Positions 45,401 through 56,430 of a stretch of DNA of 64,000 nucleotides are shown here, piece by piece; the first letter of the stretch is position 1, and each line of letters starts with the position of its first letter. A model generated the notes under the pieces. The model had not been told where the DNA came from. It saw only the letters and a list, made by a program, of their open reading frames with translations, and ran no database searches. Made by a program: the position numbers and the translations under genes. The DNA comes from Ophioderma brevispina (Eukaryota > Echinodermata > Ophiuroidea > Amphilepidida > Ophiodermatidae), in contig JAMKCH010012780.1 in NCBI GenBank assembly GCA_023653785.1, positions 36,720-100,719 on the forward strand, given 5' to 3'.

Positions 45401-45814
45401 CAATACATATAAATCGGAAACACCACCTTTAAAGATTTTCATTTCAATGGAACTGTAGCCAAAATCTAATGTGGTAGTGTAACACAGTCGTCATTAGTGG
45501 AACCGATATATGGGCGTTCCAAGAACAGTATGAATGAAAAGCATGGCGGACAAAGGAAAAAGTCGGGAATTTGAAGACAAAATTGTGATAAATATTTTAC
45601 TAGAAAAATAACCCGACAAACCCAGATTTACATTTTGGCCATTAAATACTGTCTCTTTTTTTTGTGGGGGGGGGGGGCAAAAGGTGATTTCAATTTTTAA
45701 AAATGAAGCAAAGTGAGCATGGTTGGCGAGATGTAAATCCGTGTTTAATTTGATTTAAATCATGATTAAATTCCAAAAAATCATGATTTTAAAATTGCCA
45801 AAAATCATGATTGA

Positions 45815-46195
45815 TTGTGGGCCGCCGCTATAGCTGCAATAAGACCAACTTAGCAATATCCGTTGTGCGTGTGTAGTGTGGAGTGTGTGTCCAAAATTGT
45901 TAAGTTTTTTTAAATAAATTGACCTCCCCAATTGAAAAGTTTAACTTCAATGGGAACCAAACTTCTGTCATAGGTGCACAATGGGATCCTCATATGTGAT
46001 GAGTTCAAAGGTCAGTTGGAAAGGTCAAAGGTCAAGTTGAAAAAAAAGGGGCTCTAAAAAATGATAAAATTCATCTAAATTAAAAACTTAAGTTCATTGG
46101 AACCAAACTTGGTCATGTGCCACCTGCGACCCTCAATATGTTGATGAGATCAAAGGTCACGTTGCCAGGGTCAAGGTCAGGGGGCGGCCCACAGC
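45815..46195 (+). mobile_element. TIR element with GGTCA units, copy 2
   Basis: Starts GTGGGCCGCCGCTATAGCTG and ends GGCGGCCCAC, the inverse. Inside are two GGTCA-type units (GGAACCAAACTTCTGTCATA; AAAGGTCAAAGGTCAAGTTG). Same architecture as 4155-4560. Confidence 0.7.
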
Positions 46196-46539
46196 TTATA
46201 TCTTGAATATAGCGAGCGCGAAAGCCGAGAAAACGCCAACAAATTCTTAGTTTCATTTACAAATCGATTGTAAATCAAATATTTCAATCATGATTAAAAA
46301 AAAGTCACCAGCCCTGAAGTGAGTGTGAAAAAAAAATTGCCAATTTTCTGTGTGATTATATGGGGTCATTTGCAGGAAAAAAAAAATATGCATCATTGTC
46401 AAATTCTTGAATGGACTTTCCACCCACTGTAGGTGGCGACGACCACAGCTAGGTATCACTTTGTCGACACTGGTTGTCTGTTTATGTTGTCTGTTGAAAA
46501 AAGGTTAAATGTTTGCCTCGTAGATACCACATACTTTGA

Positions 46540-46805
46540 TGGATTTTAAACCAAACCTTGAGTCATAGGTGCAACTTGAATTCCCCTTTAATTGGGGAAG
46601 GTCAAAAGTCACATCAAAAGGTCATGTGAGATTAAGCTGTAAGATGTAAAAAATGCTGAAATGTAAAAGGATTGCATTTGAAAAGTAGAATTCATTGCAA
46701 CAAACTTGGTTTCTGGATATTACACGGAACCCTCATTTGGTTGGTAGGCAAAGGTCATATTGGGCCCATCATTAACAACCGCGATGGCAGGGACAGACGC
46801 TAGTA
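46540..46805 (+). repeat. GGTCA-repeat element fragment
   Basis: Carries TTTTAAACCAAACC-type, ATAGGTGCAACTTGAATTCC and CATCAAAAGGTCATGTGAG segments. Ends GGGCCCATCATTAACAACCG followed by CGATGGC, the same ending as at 3835-3865. Confidence 0.65.
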
Positions 46806-47779
46806 TTTTTTTTACAAGAAAAACTAGTGTTAGGCCAAGTTTAAAAAAAAAATTGGACGTTTTTTTTATATATGTTTTTTTGGTAAAATTGAATTTTTGT
46901 ATCGCCTGCACTCTGTTTAGGAAGAGGAAGAGACTGCACTCACTTTTGTGCATTTGTACTTTGCTGTGTTGCGCCTGTTATCTTTTCAAATAAGGCCTAT
47001 GTGAATGAAAAATGGTTATAGGGAGGGGTAGGGTCCAGTTTGTGCCAGCAACCTTTTGAGTTCATATTACCAATTTGGCATAATTTTGCATACCAGCAAT
47101 GAAGAAGCAACAGACAAAAGATGAACATTTGATGGTTTGAAAGTGGATATAGGGCGCAATGTGTGGATTTGACCAACACTCACGCTCCTGGAGCATGGGT
47201 TGTGGCAAAACCATTCCAGAGGGAGAAGCTATTCCAATTTCGTGTTGATTGTCTGTCACAATGCTAGTAGCGATTTATTCCGTAAAGATTATCAAGGACT
47301 TGAACTGCAAATTTGGCCACCAATCCTCGCTGGTTTGTGGTTAGGTAGCTGACCTCACGATACAGTGGTCTGGGATTCAACTCTCGCTTAATGCTTTTTA
47401 AATCATACTGGTTATAAAATTGTCATTATTATTTTTTCAGGTTAGAGGGAAAACGAAGTCCAAAAAGGATAGAGAAAACGCAATTGCTGCCTTTGAGGTT
47501 AGTGAGGGAACCTGCCCGGGAATGGGTGGTGGTAAAAAACTACCGCGTACTGGATAGGGGCAGTTGCAGCCTTCTGAGTAGATTTACAAGGTCATCAGGG
47601 GTCAAAAGTTCCGCAAAAGGACACTTCAGAATTTTGAGATGCTTCATACACGGTGTTGCCGGAACTTTTAAACAGGTTTATCATTAGGGGATTCTAACGA
47701 AGATGTAGAAATAAAAAGGCCTCTTTACATTGGAAGTAGCTATTGGTTAAATAGATTTTCACCCGTTTTTGATTAAAAT

Positions 47780-48040
47780 AAAAAACCTTGTGTGTCTTAC
47801 GAGGACATTTGGGATTGTTTTGGTAGTGGGTGTGTCTGTCGTCAAAATTGGACCCAAATGTAGCTAATGTTAACCCTAAATTAATTGCCCGCGGTTTCCA
47901 TTGTATGTGTGCACAATTTCATATAACTTGCACCACAATAGACCCGTGTGGTAGTTGACCCATGTGTTGGTAACCTCATGTGAACTTGGCCCCCAGTCAC
48001 AAACCGTGACAGCAAATGACCCGTGTATTTTTTAAGAAGC
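47780..48040 (+). repeat. GGTCA-type repeat, second family, copy 2
   Basis: Shares TTGTTTTGGTAGT.GGTGTGTC-like, GACCCATGTGTTGGTAACCT and CACAAACCGTGACAGCAAAT with 18280-18830. Confidence 0.55.
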
Positions 48041-48049
48041 CCAGTTGTT

Positions 48050-48880
48050 TTGTCCCCGCCGAACAACGTTTGGGACGGTGGAATAAAAAATGGGCTCCGT
48101 CCGTTGTGATGGCCGTGTGTCCGTATGTCCGTAAGTCCGTATGTCCGTCCGTTCGTCCGCCCGTTTGTCCGTGATAAAAAAGTTAACCCTATGTGCTGAT
48201 CTTTGAAAACATATCATCGGAACACACAAAAATTCCTTCGCTTAATGAAGGTCCATCACGGCATGCATCGTTTTTGCAATTTGAAAATGTGTGATACATG
48301 CGGGTTACGTATGCAAATGAGCTAATTAAAATATGAGTCTCATAAAATGGTATCGATAAAACGGTACATCGAACACCAAAATTCCTTCGCTATATGATAG
48401 TCCATCATGGCATTCATCGTTTTTGCAATTTGAAAGTATGTGTGATATATGATTGCGTTTAGGTATGCAAATGGCCTAATTAAAATTGCGGAATTGCTGT
48501 TGTATCTCTAAACGGTACAGGGGATAGGCAAAATTCCTTCCCTACATGAGCACTTTACATGCTATGGGGAGGGTGTTTGTGAGGTGTTGGGGAGAGGGTT
48601 TGGGCTGTTGGGGAGGGGGGTTTGGGTGTTGGGGAGGGGTGGGTGTTGGGGAGGAGTGGGGTGTTAGGGAGGGGGTGGGGGTGTTTTGCAGGGTGGTTGG
48701 GGAGGGGGGTTGGTAGATAGTTGGGTGGTTGGAGAGGGAGGTTGGCAGGCCGTTTTTGCATTGGAAATAATGTGATATATGCGGCTAGTATGCAAATGAG
48801 CTAACTTACATATGCGGATGTGGATCTCTAAAACGGTACACGGAATAGGCCAAAATTCTTCGCTACATGAGACTACTAAT
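48050..48880 (+). repeat. TCCGT-headed repeat with about 140-bp units and a G-rich insert
   Basis: Head GTCCCCGCCGAACAACGTTT, then a TCCGTATGTCCGTAAGTCCG tract (48110-48170). Then come units containing CATCGTTTTTGCAATTTGAA, TATGCAAATG.(G/C)CTAATTA and AAAATTCCTTCGCTA at 48230-48360, 48375-48560 and 48750-48870. A G-rich block (48565-48755) separates the last two. The same head occurs at 63555. Confidence 0.7.
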
Positions 48881-49370
48881 TGCTGGGAGGGTGTGAGGGT
48901 GGGGAGGGGGTTGGGGTTGTTGGGGAGGGGGTGGGTTTTGGAGAGGGAGGGGGTGTTGTTAGGGGAGGGGGGTTCAGGGTGTTGAGGTGTTGGGCAGGGG
49001 GTGGGTTATGCGGGTTGTTTGGGGAGGAGGTTCTGGGTACTGTTGGTTTTTTTGGGGGTGTTGGGGAGGGGGTGGGGTTGCGGGAGGGAGGACGGTGTTG
49101 CGGATGTTGGGGGAAAGGGAGCCGTGTATTTAGGTATTGGAGTAGGGGGGGTGTTTGTTTGGTGGTTGAGGGCTCTTTAAAGAGGGGGGGGTGTTGCAGG
49201 GGTTTTGGGGATTTGGAGATGAGGGTGGGGTGTTGGGGATGAGGGTGGGGTTGTTGGGGAGTTTGGGTGGGTGGGAGTTTGTGGTGTGTTGGGAGGGTGT
49301 GGGGGTTTGCGGGTGTTGGGGAGGGAGGTGGAGAGTTGCGTGGGTATTGGGGAAGGGTGTTGAGTTGCAT
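48565..49370 (+). repeat. G-rich (GTGTTGGGGAGGGG) minisatellite
   Basis: Two long tracts (48565-48755 and 48885-49370) are built from variants of GTGTTGGGGAGGGGGT. Almost no C occurs on the + strand, and many runs of four to seven G give strong G-quadruplex potential. The Pro/Thr/Ser frames on the minus strand are a by-product and not genes. Confidence 0.85.
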
Positions 49371-49399
49371 TTATCGCATGTTAGTGATCGCCACTTTCG

Positions 49400-50385
49400 G
49401 CGGGGGACATATTTTACGACATCGCGTAAATACGAGTTGCCTTGTTTTGCTCTGCCATAAAACTAAACTTCCAAATATTCTCTTCCTTTGTTATTTTCCT
49501 TACCTAGAAGCTCATCGAACCTTCAAACAAAGCCGGCTACCAGGGACTGAGTAATTCAGTCAACTTATGATCATCAGTGTACCCAAACTTAACACGCACT
49601 TGCACCATGACATAGAGCGAGTCCATTCGCAGAAGTAAGCGTAGCTCAGGGACAGGGAGCTGCACGCCGCAGTCGTGTTCACGCAGCCATGTCACAGACA
49701 CTCTTTCACATCTTATTGAAAGATCAACAACCGGAGATAGCCAGCCAGGCTAAGTGGTTCACGCATTGAGTTTTTCACGCCTAGGACTGACAAGGGTGCA
49801 GTCAATTTTGTTCAGGTATGAATAATTACAGTGCAAAATTTGGAAGTGTTGGAGATTTCAAGTGGTTTATTAGTCTCGGTCCAGTCCAGTACTTGAGTGG
49901 GGTCCAATGAGCCGTTATACTGCAAATACTCGCCCAACAAGTATGGGTAGGTCAATCCAGGCTCGTCTGATTGGTTGAAAAAAATTCGATCTTGAGACAA
50001 AAAGCCTTTGTCACCGGTAAGAGATATTTCAAAAGCCTAAATGAAGAGATGTTTGTACTGAAAACGGACTGAAAAACATTGCAAGAAATTCTTTAAAGGT
50101 TGTTTAGCTGTATTCTTATTCAGTGGGTGGGGTTTAGAAAGCAAACTCGCAATATCATTGGTTGTTGGCCTATCTTATATGGAAGCGATATTAGATAGTG
50201 CGTAGTCACGCAAGTGTTACGCGCGCGTGTATAAAGTTACGCAGTGCACCCAGCTAGTAAGGGTTGATCAGTCTGACAGAGGGGTGTGTTGCCCTTTTAA
50301 CTAATATTATTGAAATACAAATATTTTTGGTGATTAAACAATCAAACTAAATAAGAATGGAAAAAGATAGGCTTTGTGTTTGCAC
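49400..50385. other. Sequence with one unrecognised minus-strand frame
   Basis: The minus-strand frame 49812-50000 (62 codons) reads DRIFFNQSDEPGLTYPYLLG then EYLQYNGSLDPTQVLDWTE. Its mixed composition looks more protein-like than other chance frames, but no family was recognised and no splice sites were assigned. Otherwise no features are seen. Confidence 0.25.
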
Positions 50386-50394
50386 TATCTTAAT

Positions 50395-50515
50395 ATTGTG
50401 TTCATATTGGATGGGCAGTCCAATATTTTATTAGTGGATACCGGCTGCGCCGGCATCCACTACGTCACAAATATTGGAGGCCCATCCAATATGACACGAT
50501 ATTAGATAGGGCAAA
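50395..50515. mobile_element. Foldback with CCGGCTGCGCCGG core
   Basis: Arms TCATATTGGATGGGC...CCAATATTT and the inverse AAATATTGG...GCCCATCCAATATGA surround GTGGATACCGGCTGCGCCGG. The core itself is a perfect hairpin (GTGGATRCCGGC / GCCGGCATCCAC). Confidence 0.8.
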
Positions 50516-51412
50516 ACAACCAATCCTACCTTTTATTCTCTAAGTATTGCATTTTGGCAAAGTTTCTTTTATGCCATGCTTGGCCTTGGATATGCACGGT
50601 GTTGTTAATTGATCGGCCCAATGAGCACTCCTAAGTCTCCTATAGCTGCATAACTAATCAGTGATCGACCTGAAATGACATTTCACAGACGTGTTGTGGT
50701 GTTATTCGCAGTATACGTTCTGGCCGGACACAACCAAGTACTGGCACCGAGAAGTGTTAATGAGAGAAAAGTATAGTGCAACATTTACCATGTATTTCAT
50801 GGTAGATTCCTAATTTCCTTACTTTTTGCTTGTGGAACCTCCATATGTGTAAAATTTTGTTGTAGCACAATTTTTAAGGAAAAGTTAATTTCTAATTGGA
50901 AACAAGAGAAATGCATGTTTTGCTTTGGTAAACATGAAAATTTGCCTCATGCTGAGAAAGATGGTTGGGGGCTTTCCCAAGAACAATGAATTGGAACACG
51001 TTAACCATTGTCAGGTGAAACCCCAATGGACTGAAAATTAGTCGTTCTCCAATGATAATGACCTTGTATATATACATAGTAGTGTATGCTGTTGATTTTT
51101 GTTGTACCAGATCACCTGATTACTGGTTCACTAGGAAAAATTGTATATGACTATTACAGCAAACCCATGCAAGTACACATGCGTAACGATGGTTGATGCA
51201 TGTGTGCTAAATTTGAACTTGACGTAAACAAGTACTTGAAACAGATGTAGGAAGTGGTAGCCAACGCGAACCGGAAAGGCTGAGGGCCTCGTGTCAAAAA
51301 TTACGAACACAAACGGTGCATTTTTGGCCCCACAAATGTTTCGAAGGGCATTGTGAGCATGCAGATAGATGCCAACAAAATTCATTAAAATCACTTACAC
51401 GATAAACCGGTG

Positions 51413-51680
51413 AACTTTCTAATGTGGCAAGATGATAGAACATGATGAGGTTGTGTGCTTTATATTTTTGGACAGGTTGAATATTAATGAGCCATTTGCA
51501 TATTTTAAATATTTTTCAGAAAAAGTTAATAATCCACTAAGGACAACAAACTGATCAGTCAAACTTTCTAACATGGCCGGTGATAGCACATGCGTGGTCA
51601 TGTTACTTTTTGGACAGGATATTTATATTAATGAACTCATTTGATATTTCAATTTAAAAATATCATTAACGTGCAGTTGT
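51413..51680. repeat. Two-copy tandem duplication of about 145 bp
   Basis: AACTTTCTAATGTGGCAAGA...TTTTTGGACAGG...ATTAATGAGCC at 51413 is repeated as AACTTTCTAACATGGCCGGT...TTTTTGGACAGG...ATTAATGAACT at 51560. Confidence 0.7.
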
Positions 51681-51689
51681 GGCCATCTT

Positions 51690-52910
51690 ATATGCACTGC
51701 ATATGTTAGTTCGGTTAATCATTGTCAATAATAAAATTGACCACTGTGTGATGATTAATTATTGCATCTTGCATTACAGGAGGTGTTAAATAAGCAGGTT
51801 TATGTGTGCTAATGATCTAGTGGGGGGGTCAGACTACAGAGTACATGCATTCTGGGTTAATAATTGGTCATAAGCTCTTTCAGTGTTGTTGCCACATTGA
51901 AAAAGGTGGGCTGTCTCTCAGAGCATGATGTAAATTTGTTGATTTTCAGGTTGACCGTAGTTCAATGGGGAACCTTGTTCGTGCGTAACATGGCACGCTT
52001 TGCGGCCAATCCGGTTAGTGACACCGAGCGAGCTCCACACGGTGGGAGTGCAGCGGCCAATTTACTGCGGGCCTGGAAACGATGCTAAAATAGCCTGTGT
52101 AAAACAACCAAAGAACAGATTACAGTGCATCTCAATAGGACAAAGAATTGTGGGATACGTAATATTCTTATCGCTCTTAGAGGAGGTGATTTTTTTTCCT
52201 GGGTTTAGTTTCAGTACATTGCAGGTCTCTAAAAATTGTGGAAGACTTTGCAATGCTTGGTTTAACATCATGGGAAAGTGCCGGTTGATTTAGTTCATCA
52301 CACTGAGCTTTGCAGGGTCATTTAACTGATGTCTCAAAAGCCCCGGGGGCACTCAAAATAGAGGAGTCCGAGTTCCGAACTTGGGGGGTTTGGGAACCGG
52401 TTTTGTAGCTCTCAAAGTGGTGCTAGGGAAATTAAATTTTGCAACAATTGCAAACCGTCAAGAAATCAAGAAGAATTACGTTTCAAATCCGAGGGTCTAG
52501 GAGTACTGGAGAGGACGCGGAAATAGATTTCTAGGGCCGCACATAAATGTTTACTGCCTAAATGCCCGTATTTATCATGTTTGTTTCAACATGAAAATGA
52601 AATATTTGTTATGCACTTACAGATTGTACACGGTGACATCCCCAATTTGAGGCCCACCCCTGGCGCGTTTCAATTATTGACCGTCGACCTAGTCAGCCAC
52701 ATTACGAGAAGGTTTCACGACTACTTTCAACATTACTTGTGTTCAGTGTAAATATACTTCCATGGTTCCTTCTTCCTTGTTTTGTAAATTTGTTTGTGAG
52801 TTGGATGAAAACAGGGGAGCAGATCCCTCTTTGCTTACATTTTGTAGGTTTTAAATATTTGCTTTGATAATGGACCATAAGATTGGTGGGTGAAAGTCCT
52901 TGACTCTCCG
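51690..52910. other. Sequence without recognised gene
   Basis: Frames at 51864-52293 show no domain. No exon or element was assigned. Confidence 0.35.
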
Positions 52911-52918
52911 CTGCGAGT

Positions 52919-53212
52919 GTTTTATACAATCCCATAATGCATTGCAAGGTTTCCTATATTGGACGAATTACTAAATGCTGTCAGCACTTCGGAATAAAAG
53001 TATCATGTTAAAAATTGAGAAAACCACAAGGCCATTCATGATCATGCTAAAAATTACCTAAGTATATACTGGGGCTTAAATTTTGTGGCCTAAAATGAGC
53101 ACTAAAAAGTCAGGTTTTTTATGTGTTAAGCATAGGATTTTTGTGAGATCACATGTCCTTGTTGAGGTGAAATTACCAAAACTGGTGCATTGTGGGATGG
53201 ACTCAATACACC
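52919..53212 (+). mobile_element. MITE family I (ATCCCATAATGCATTGC), uninterrupted copy
   Basis: Inverted ends are ATCCCATAATGCATTGCA and TGGTGCATTGTGGGAT. The interior is CATGATCATGCTAAAAATTA, TGGCCTAAAATGAGCAC, TAAAAAGTCA and GATCACATGTCCTTGTTGAG. It is colinear with the interrupted copy at 56963-57995. Confidence 0.8.
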
Positions 53213-53410
53213 TGCTGGCCTTCACTATTCTATTAGTGAACTTTTAATCTCTACGATGTTTGTTTCGATTTGTCAACTTTCTTACCATTCACGCTCTACA
53301 TGATGGAAATGTAAACAAACTTGTTTGAATTAATTTATCTTTTTTAGATAAAGATTTTAGATAAGAAAGACAAATAACATATGATGTAATAGGCGTGTTC
53401 AAAGAGTGAC

Positions 53411-53716
53411 CTTAAAGGTCCCAGGAAATGCAAATAGAATTGATGTGGTTTGTGTCAAGTCTACAAGGAGGGACGAGAAAGCATTCAATATTTGGGTTGG
53501 TGATGACATCATTAGTGAAACTATTGATTTTTCAGAGAGTAATAGAAAGTTCCAGGTGACTGGTGTGAATCCATTCATGACACTGACTGACAATCAATAG
53601 TTTCACTAATGATGTCAAGGTAGTGTATTCTTTTTTCTGGCCCTGTTTATTGGAATGGAACGTCGCGGTAAAGATTTGGAGTAGGTTTATCATCTCATTT
53701 CCTGGGACCTTTAAAA
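53411..53716. mobile_element. MITE family J (TTAAAGGTCCCAGGAAATG), copy 1
   Basis: Perfect TIRs TTAAAGGTCCCAGGAAATG and CATTTCCTGGGACCTTTAA enclose about 305 bp. A second, reversed copy is nested in another MITE at 61872-62184. Frames inside (for example 53399-53593) are not genes. Confidence 0.9.
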
Positions 53717-54116
53717 GTAAACTAATGGGAGTTCTCACAGGATAATCCAAAGTTTAGTTCATGGTTCAGCTTGAACTTGGGCTTATCGCAAGTCTAGCAG
53801 CCACAGTCTGTTTTAGGAAGAGTTAACTTGGTGTCAACTGTATAATGTCATTAACACTCAAACTGATAAGTGTAAATGTGGTTGTTTGATTTTATCTTAT
53901 TTGTATAACAGGTACAAGTTTAAACTTTTTGTTTTTTAAATTTTGGTTTCTCACTCTGAATAAAGTAGTATTTATCTGTACCTGGTGGAGGGACAGACTA
54001 TTAATTAGAGAATTCAATTGGTTTTGGTGCCTCAAACCTCAATTTTCGAGTATTCTGTCAGTGCCAAAGAGATACCGTAATTTAAGCTATTTTAAGCTTA
54101 GTTCTGAAGATGACCT

Positions 54117-54477
54117 ATTTAAGGCCCCTTTAAAATCACCAATCGCCCAAAAAATTCATGAATGGGCTCACATGACCGATATTTATTGTTGCAGGTAGTC
54201 TCATCATTTTTTACTCTGTAATTGCATAGATTTACTTCCAAAAATTATATTAGAGTTGGTTTCATGATTTTATGTCATATGGTTTCTGAGAAAAATGGAT
54301 TATAATGAATTATTCAAAAATTTCCAAGGTGGCCGCCGTTACCATGGCAGCAGAAGGGAAAATTATAAATTTTGCTATTAAAATTTTTAATACTTGATGG
54401 TCTTATCAATTTAGCAATGTGTCATTTGTATTTCCATACTTTAAAAAATATGTTTGTTGAGTTTAAAGGGGCCTTAA
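54117..54477. mobile_element. TIR element (TTAAGGCCCCTTTAAA)
   Basis: TTAAGGCCCCTTTAAA at the left and TTTAAAGGGGCCTTAA at the right are exact inverses, about 360 bp apart. It ends about 130 bp before the MTHFR exon. Confidence 0.75.
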
Positions 54478-54607
54478 GTCCCTTGTACAATTAGGGTTTG
54501 ATAGTCCTATATTCCTAAATTCGGGCTCAATCGATCCAATTTTATATGACTTACAGTTGCTCCCTCTTGCACTCCATATGTGAGATAACATCTTGTCTTT
54601 GTTGCAG

Positions 54608-54801
54608 GCTATCCCATTGGTCATCCGGATGCTGCATCTTATGAAGAAGATCTAAAACACCTGAAGATCAAGGTGGATGCAGGAGCAGATTTTATCATCA
54701 CACAGTTATTCTTCAATGCAGAGACCTTCTTGAAGTTTTACAGAGATTGCAGGGCCATAGGTATTGATGTTCCAATTATACCTGGCGTAATGCCCTTGCA
54801 G
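54608..54801 (+). CDS. MTHFR: Methylenetetrahydrofolate reductase, exon equivalent to human exon 4
   Basis: The enzyme reduces 5,10-methylenetetrahydrofolate to 5-methyltetrahydrofolate with FAD and NADPH in the cytosol. The acceptor is TTGCAG|GC, the donor CAG|GTGAGT; the exon is 194 bp, entered in phase 1 and left in phase 0, the same length and boundaries as recalled for human exon 4. It reads (G)[64 protein letters not shown]. This is the TIM-barrel catalytic domain. The Gln in ITQ (54703-54705) is the folate-contacting glutamine, and the Ala codon 54685-54687 is the site of the human A222V variant; the ancestral Ala is present. The frame is intact. Upstream exons were not located. Confidence 0.95.
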
Positions 54802-54892
54802 GTGAGTTTGTTTGTTGAAGTTGTGCTTTCATGTCTCCACTAATTAGAATGAGAAACACATCACTGTCCATAAGGAGAACATAGTTCAGATG

Positions 54893-55535
54893 TTAAAGGC
54901 ACATTTCGTGATTCTAGCAGCACCTATTTTGTTTATGGTTCAGGAAATATCCTTGAGAAAGCTCATTCCCAAAATTTCAGTTATTTCCAATATTGCATTT
55001 TAATGTTATGAGCAAATGTGCACATATGGGCCAATGTTGCCTGTTTACGGACATAAAATAATACAAAATCAAGAATTTTTTGCATCCAGTAGGGGGGAAA
55101 GGGTTATTTTCCCCAAAGTTTTCCTTACCCCCCTCCCCCAGTTTTCCCCCAAATTTGAGTCCGATCTTGTCAAAAGTGATGGTTAGCTGCCAAATTACAA
55201 TTGAAAAAGCAAATTCTCACATGCTTCACAATGCATTTTGGCATATTTAATGTCATGTTTGTCTATTTTATCATTGAAATTGCAATTTTCACATACTTTG
55301 TTTGCATCACAGTTACCCATTTTTGCCAGATAATTTCACTTTATTTTTCTCCCATACATCTTTTTCTTTCCCCCTGATTTTTTTTTAAATCCTGGTGCCA
55401 CCACTGCTTGCAGCATTGGTCAAATGTGCATGTAAAATTAGGCACACATACACTAAGGCTACTGATTCAGATGATACAACAATCTCAACTTTTTTGAAGT
55501 AAGTTGGGTGCAAGGCTGTAGCCTCTTTAAGACAT
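54893..55535 (+). mobile_element. MITE family H with an insertion
   Basis: Starts TTAAAGGCACATTTCGTGAT. ATTCCCAAAATTTCAG and, after an interruption rich in CCCCC and poly-T around 55090-55400, ACTAAGGCTACTGATTCAGA follow the order of 39747-40042. Confidence 0.6.
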
Positions 55536-55736
55536 GTTGTGTTTCTGCTGCAGAGGTCCCTGGTTAAGTCCTGGCACATGTTATGATTTCTGGATTTAAT
55601 TTTTGTAAGAGCTATTGATTAAGGTCGGAATTCTGCTCAACCTGTTGGATATGGGCAAATGAACCATGAAAGCATAAATTTAATTTTGTCTCATATCACA
55701 CGGCTAGGAACCAATGAAATTGCATAAACAGTGTTT

Positions 55737-56088
55737 AAAGGTGGATGGCCCGATTTAAGGATATGAAGTTTTCATCTTGATAGATTGGCCTTCACTCCAA
55801 AACCCCATCTGTAAAGTTTCACGCCAATATTTCAACCCGGTTTGATGCGAGAGCTAAAAACGTGATTTTGTAAGCCCCATAGAGTACGGTGTAAAATTAA
55901 TATTGGTCGACCAAAATAGGGCACATTTTCGCTCATAACTTTCAAACCAAACATTCTTTGGCTCTAAGATTTCACAGGGTAAATGAGAAAAATAGTAGCT
56001 TTCTTCTGATACCAAAATGTTGACCACTTCCGGTAAAATCTGGGGCTTCTGGGGACGAGGCTATTAGCGATCGGGCCATGGACCTTTA
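55737..56088 (-). mobile_element. MITE family A, complete copy
   Basis: About 350 bp with ends AAAGGTGGATGGCCCGAT and ATCGGGCCATGGACCTTT. Landmarks TATTGGTCGACCAAAATAG and ACCACTTCCGGTAAAATCTG are shared with 961-1225 and 62694-63040. Lies in the MTHFR intron. Confidence 0.85.
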
Positions 56089-56257
56089 AGAATTTTGGTT
56101 TTATTCTGGTTTTCTCATCATAAATATTTTTCATACACTGAGTACCAGTAAATATTTCAAACAGATCTATGCCAAATTGTTAATGTAGATTAAACATGGG
56201 CAATCATTCAATATGTTTATCATTCATTATGTTTTTCCTATTTTTCTCTTTTAACAG

Positions 56258-56412
56258 AGTTACTCCTCACTAAGATCCCTAGTCAAGCTCTCCAAACTAG
56301 ATATCCCCAAGGAGATGTTAGACATCATAGAACCAATCAAAGACAACGATGCTGCAATTAGGAAATATGGTATCCATCAAGCAGTTACCATGTGTCAGAA
56401 GCTATTTGAAAG
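56258..56412 (+). CDS. MTHFR: Methylenetetrahydrofolate reductase, next exon (first part of human exon 5)
   Basis: The acceptor is TTTTAACAG|AG, preceded by a long pyrimidine tract; the donor is AAAG|GTAGGC. Phase 0 in, phase 2 out; 51 codons plus two bases. It reads [51 protein letters not shown]. It aligns without gaps to the human segment that begins GYHSLRQLVKLSKLEVP and includes the invariant [12 protein letters not shown]. In human MTHFR the exon continues for about 30 more residues, so an extra intron interrupts it here. A family C MITE starts about 19 bp after the donor. The following exon (HFYTLNRE segment) was not found before the end of the window. Confidence 0.95.
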
Positions 56413-56430
56413 GTAGGCTCTTAGTTATTT

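Noticed and set aside
47330..47395. tRNA-like segment with GTGGTTAGGTAGC and GGGATTCAACTC
   Set aside because: Box B is degenerate and no cloverleaf pairing is evident. At most it is an old SINE head.
47484..47687. Frame with LRLVREPAREWVVV, considered as an upstream MTHFR exon (LRGD...EW region)
   Set aside because: The GD of LRGD and the following GGFNYA motif are absent, and no splice sites fit.
48876..49370. Minus-strand frame of 164 codons, Pro-rich, resembling an extensin
   Set aside because: It is the complement of the G-rich minisatellite. The open frame results from absence of A/T-rich stops.
50715..50775. Segment reading YTFWPDTTKYW, reminiscent of a sulfatase WPDTT/RPDTT motif
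   Set aside because: Only one short block resembles the family, the required preceding Ser/Cys-x-Pro-x-Arg motif is absent, and a stop follows within 25 codons. Probably chance.
53399..53600. Overlapping frames on both strands
   Set aside because: They lie wholly inside the family J MITE, and the reversed copy at 61979-62182 gives another such frame. These are element sequence, not genes.
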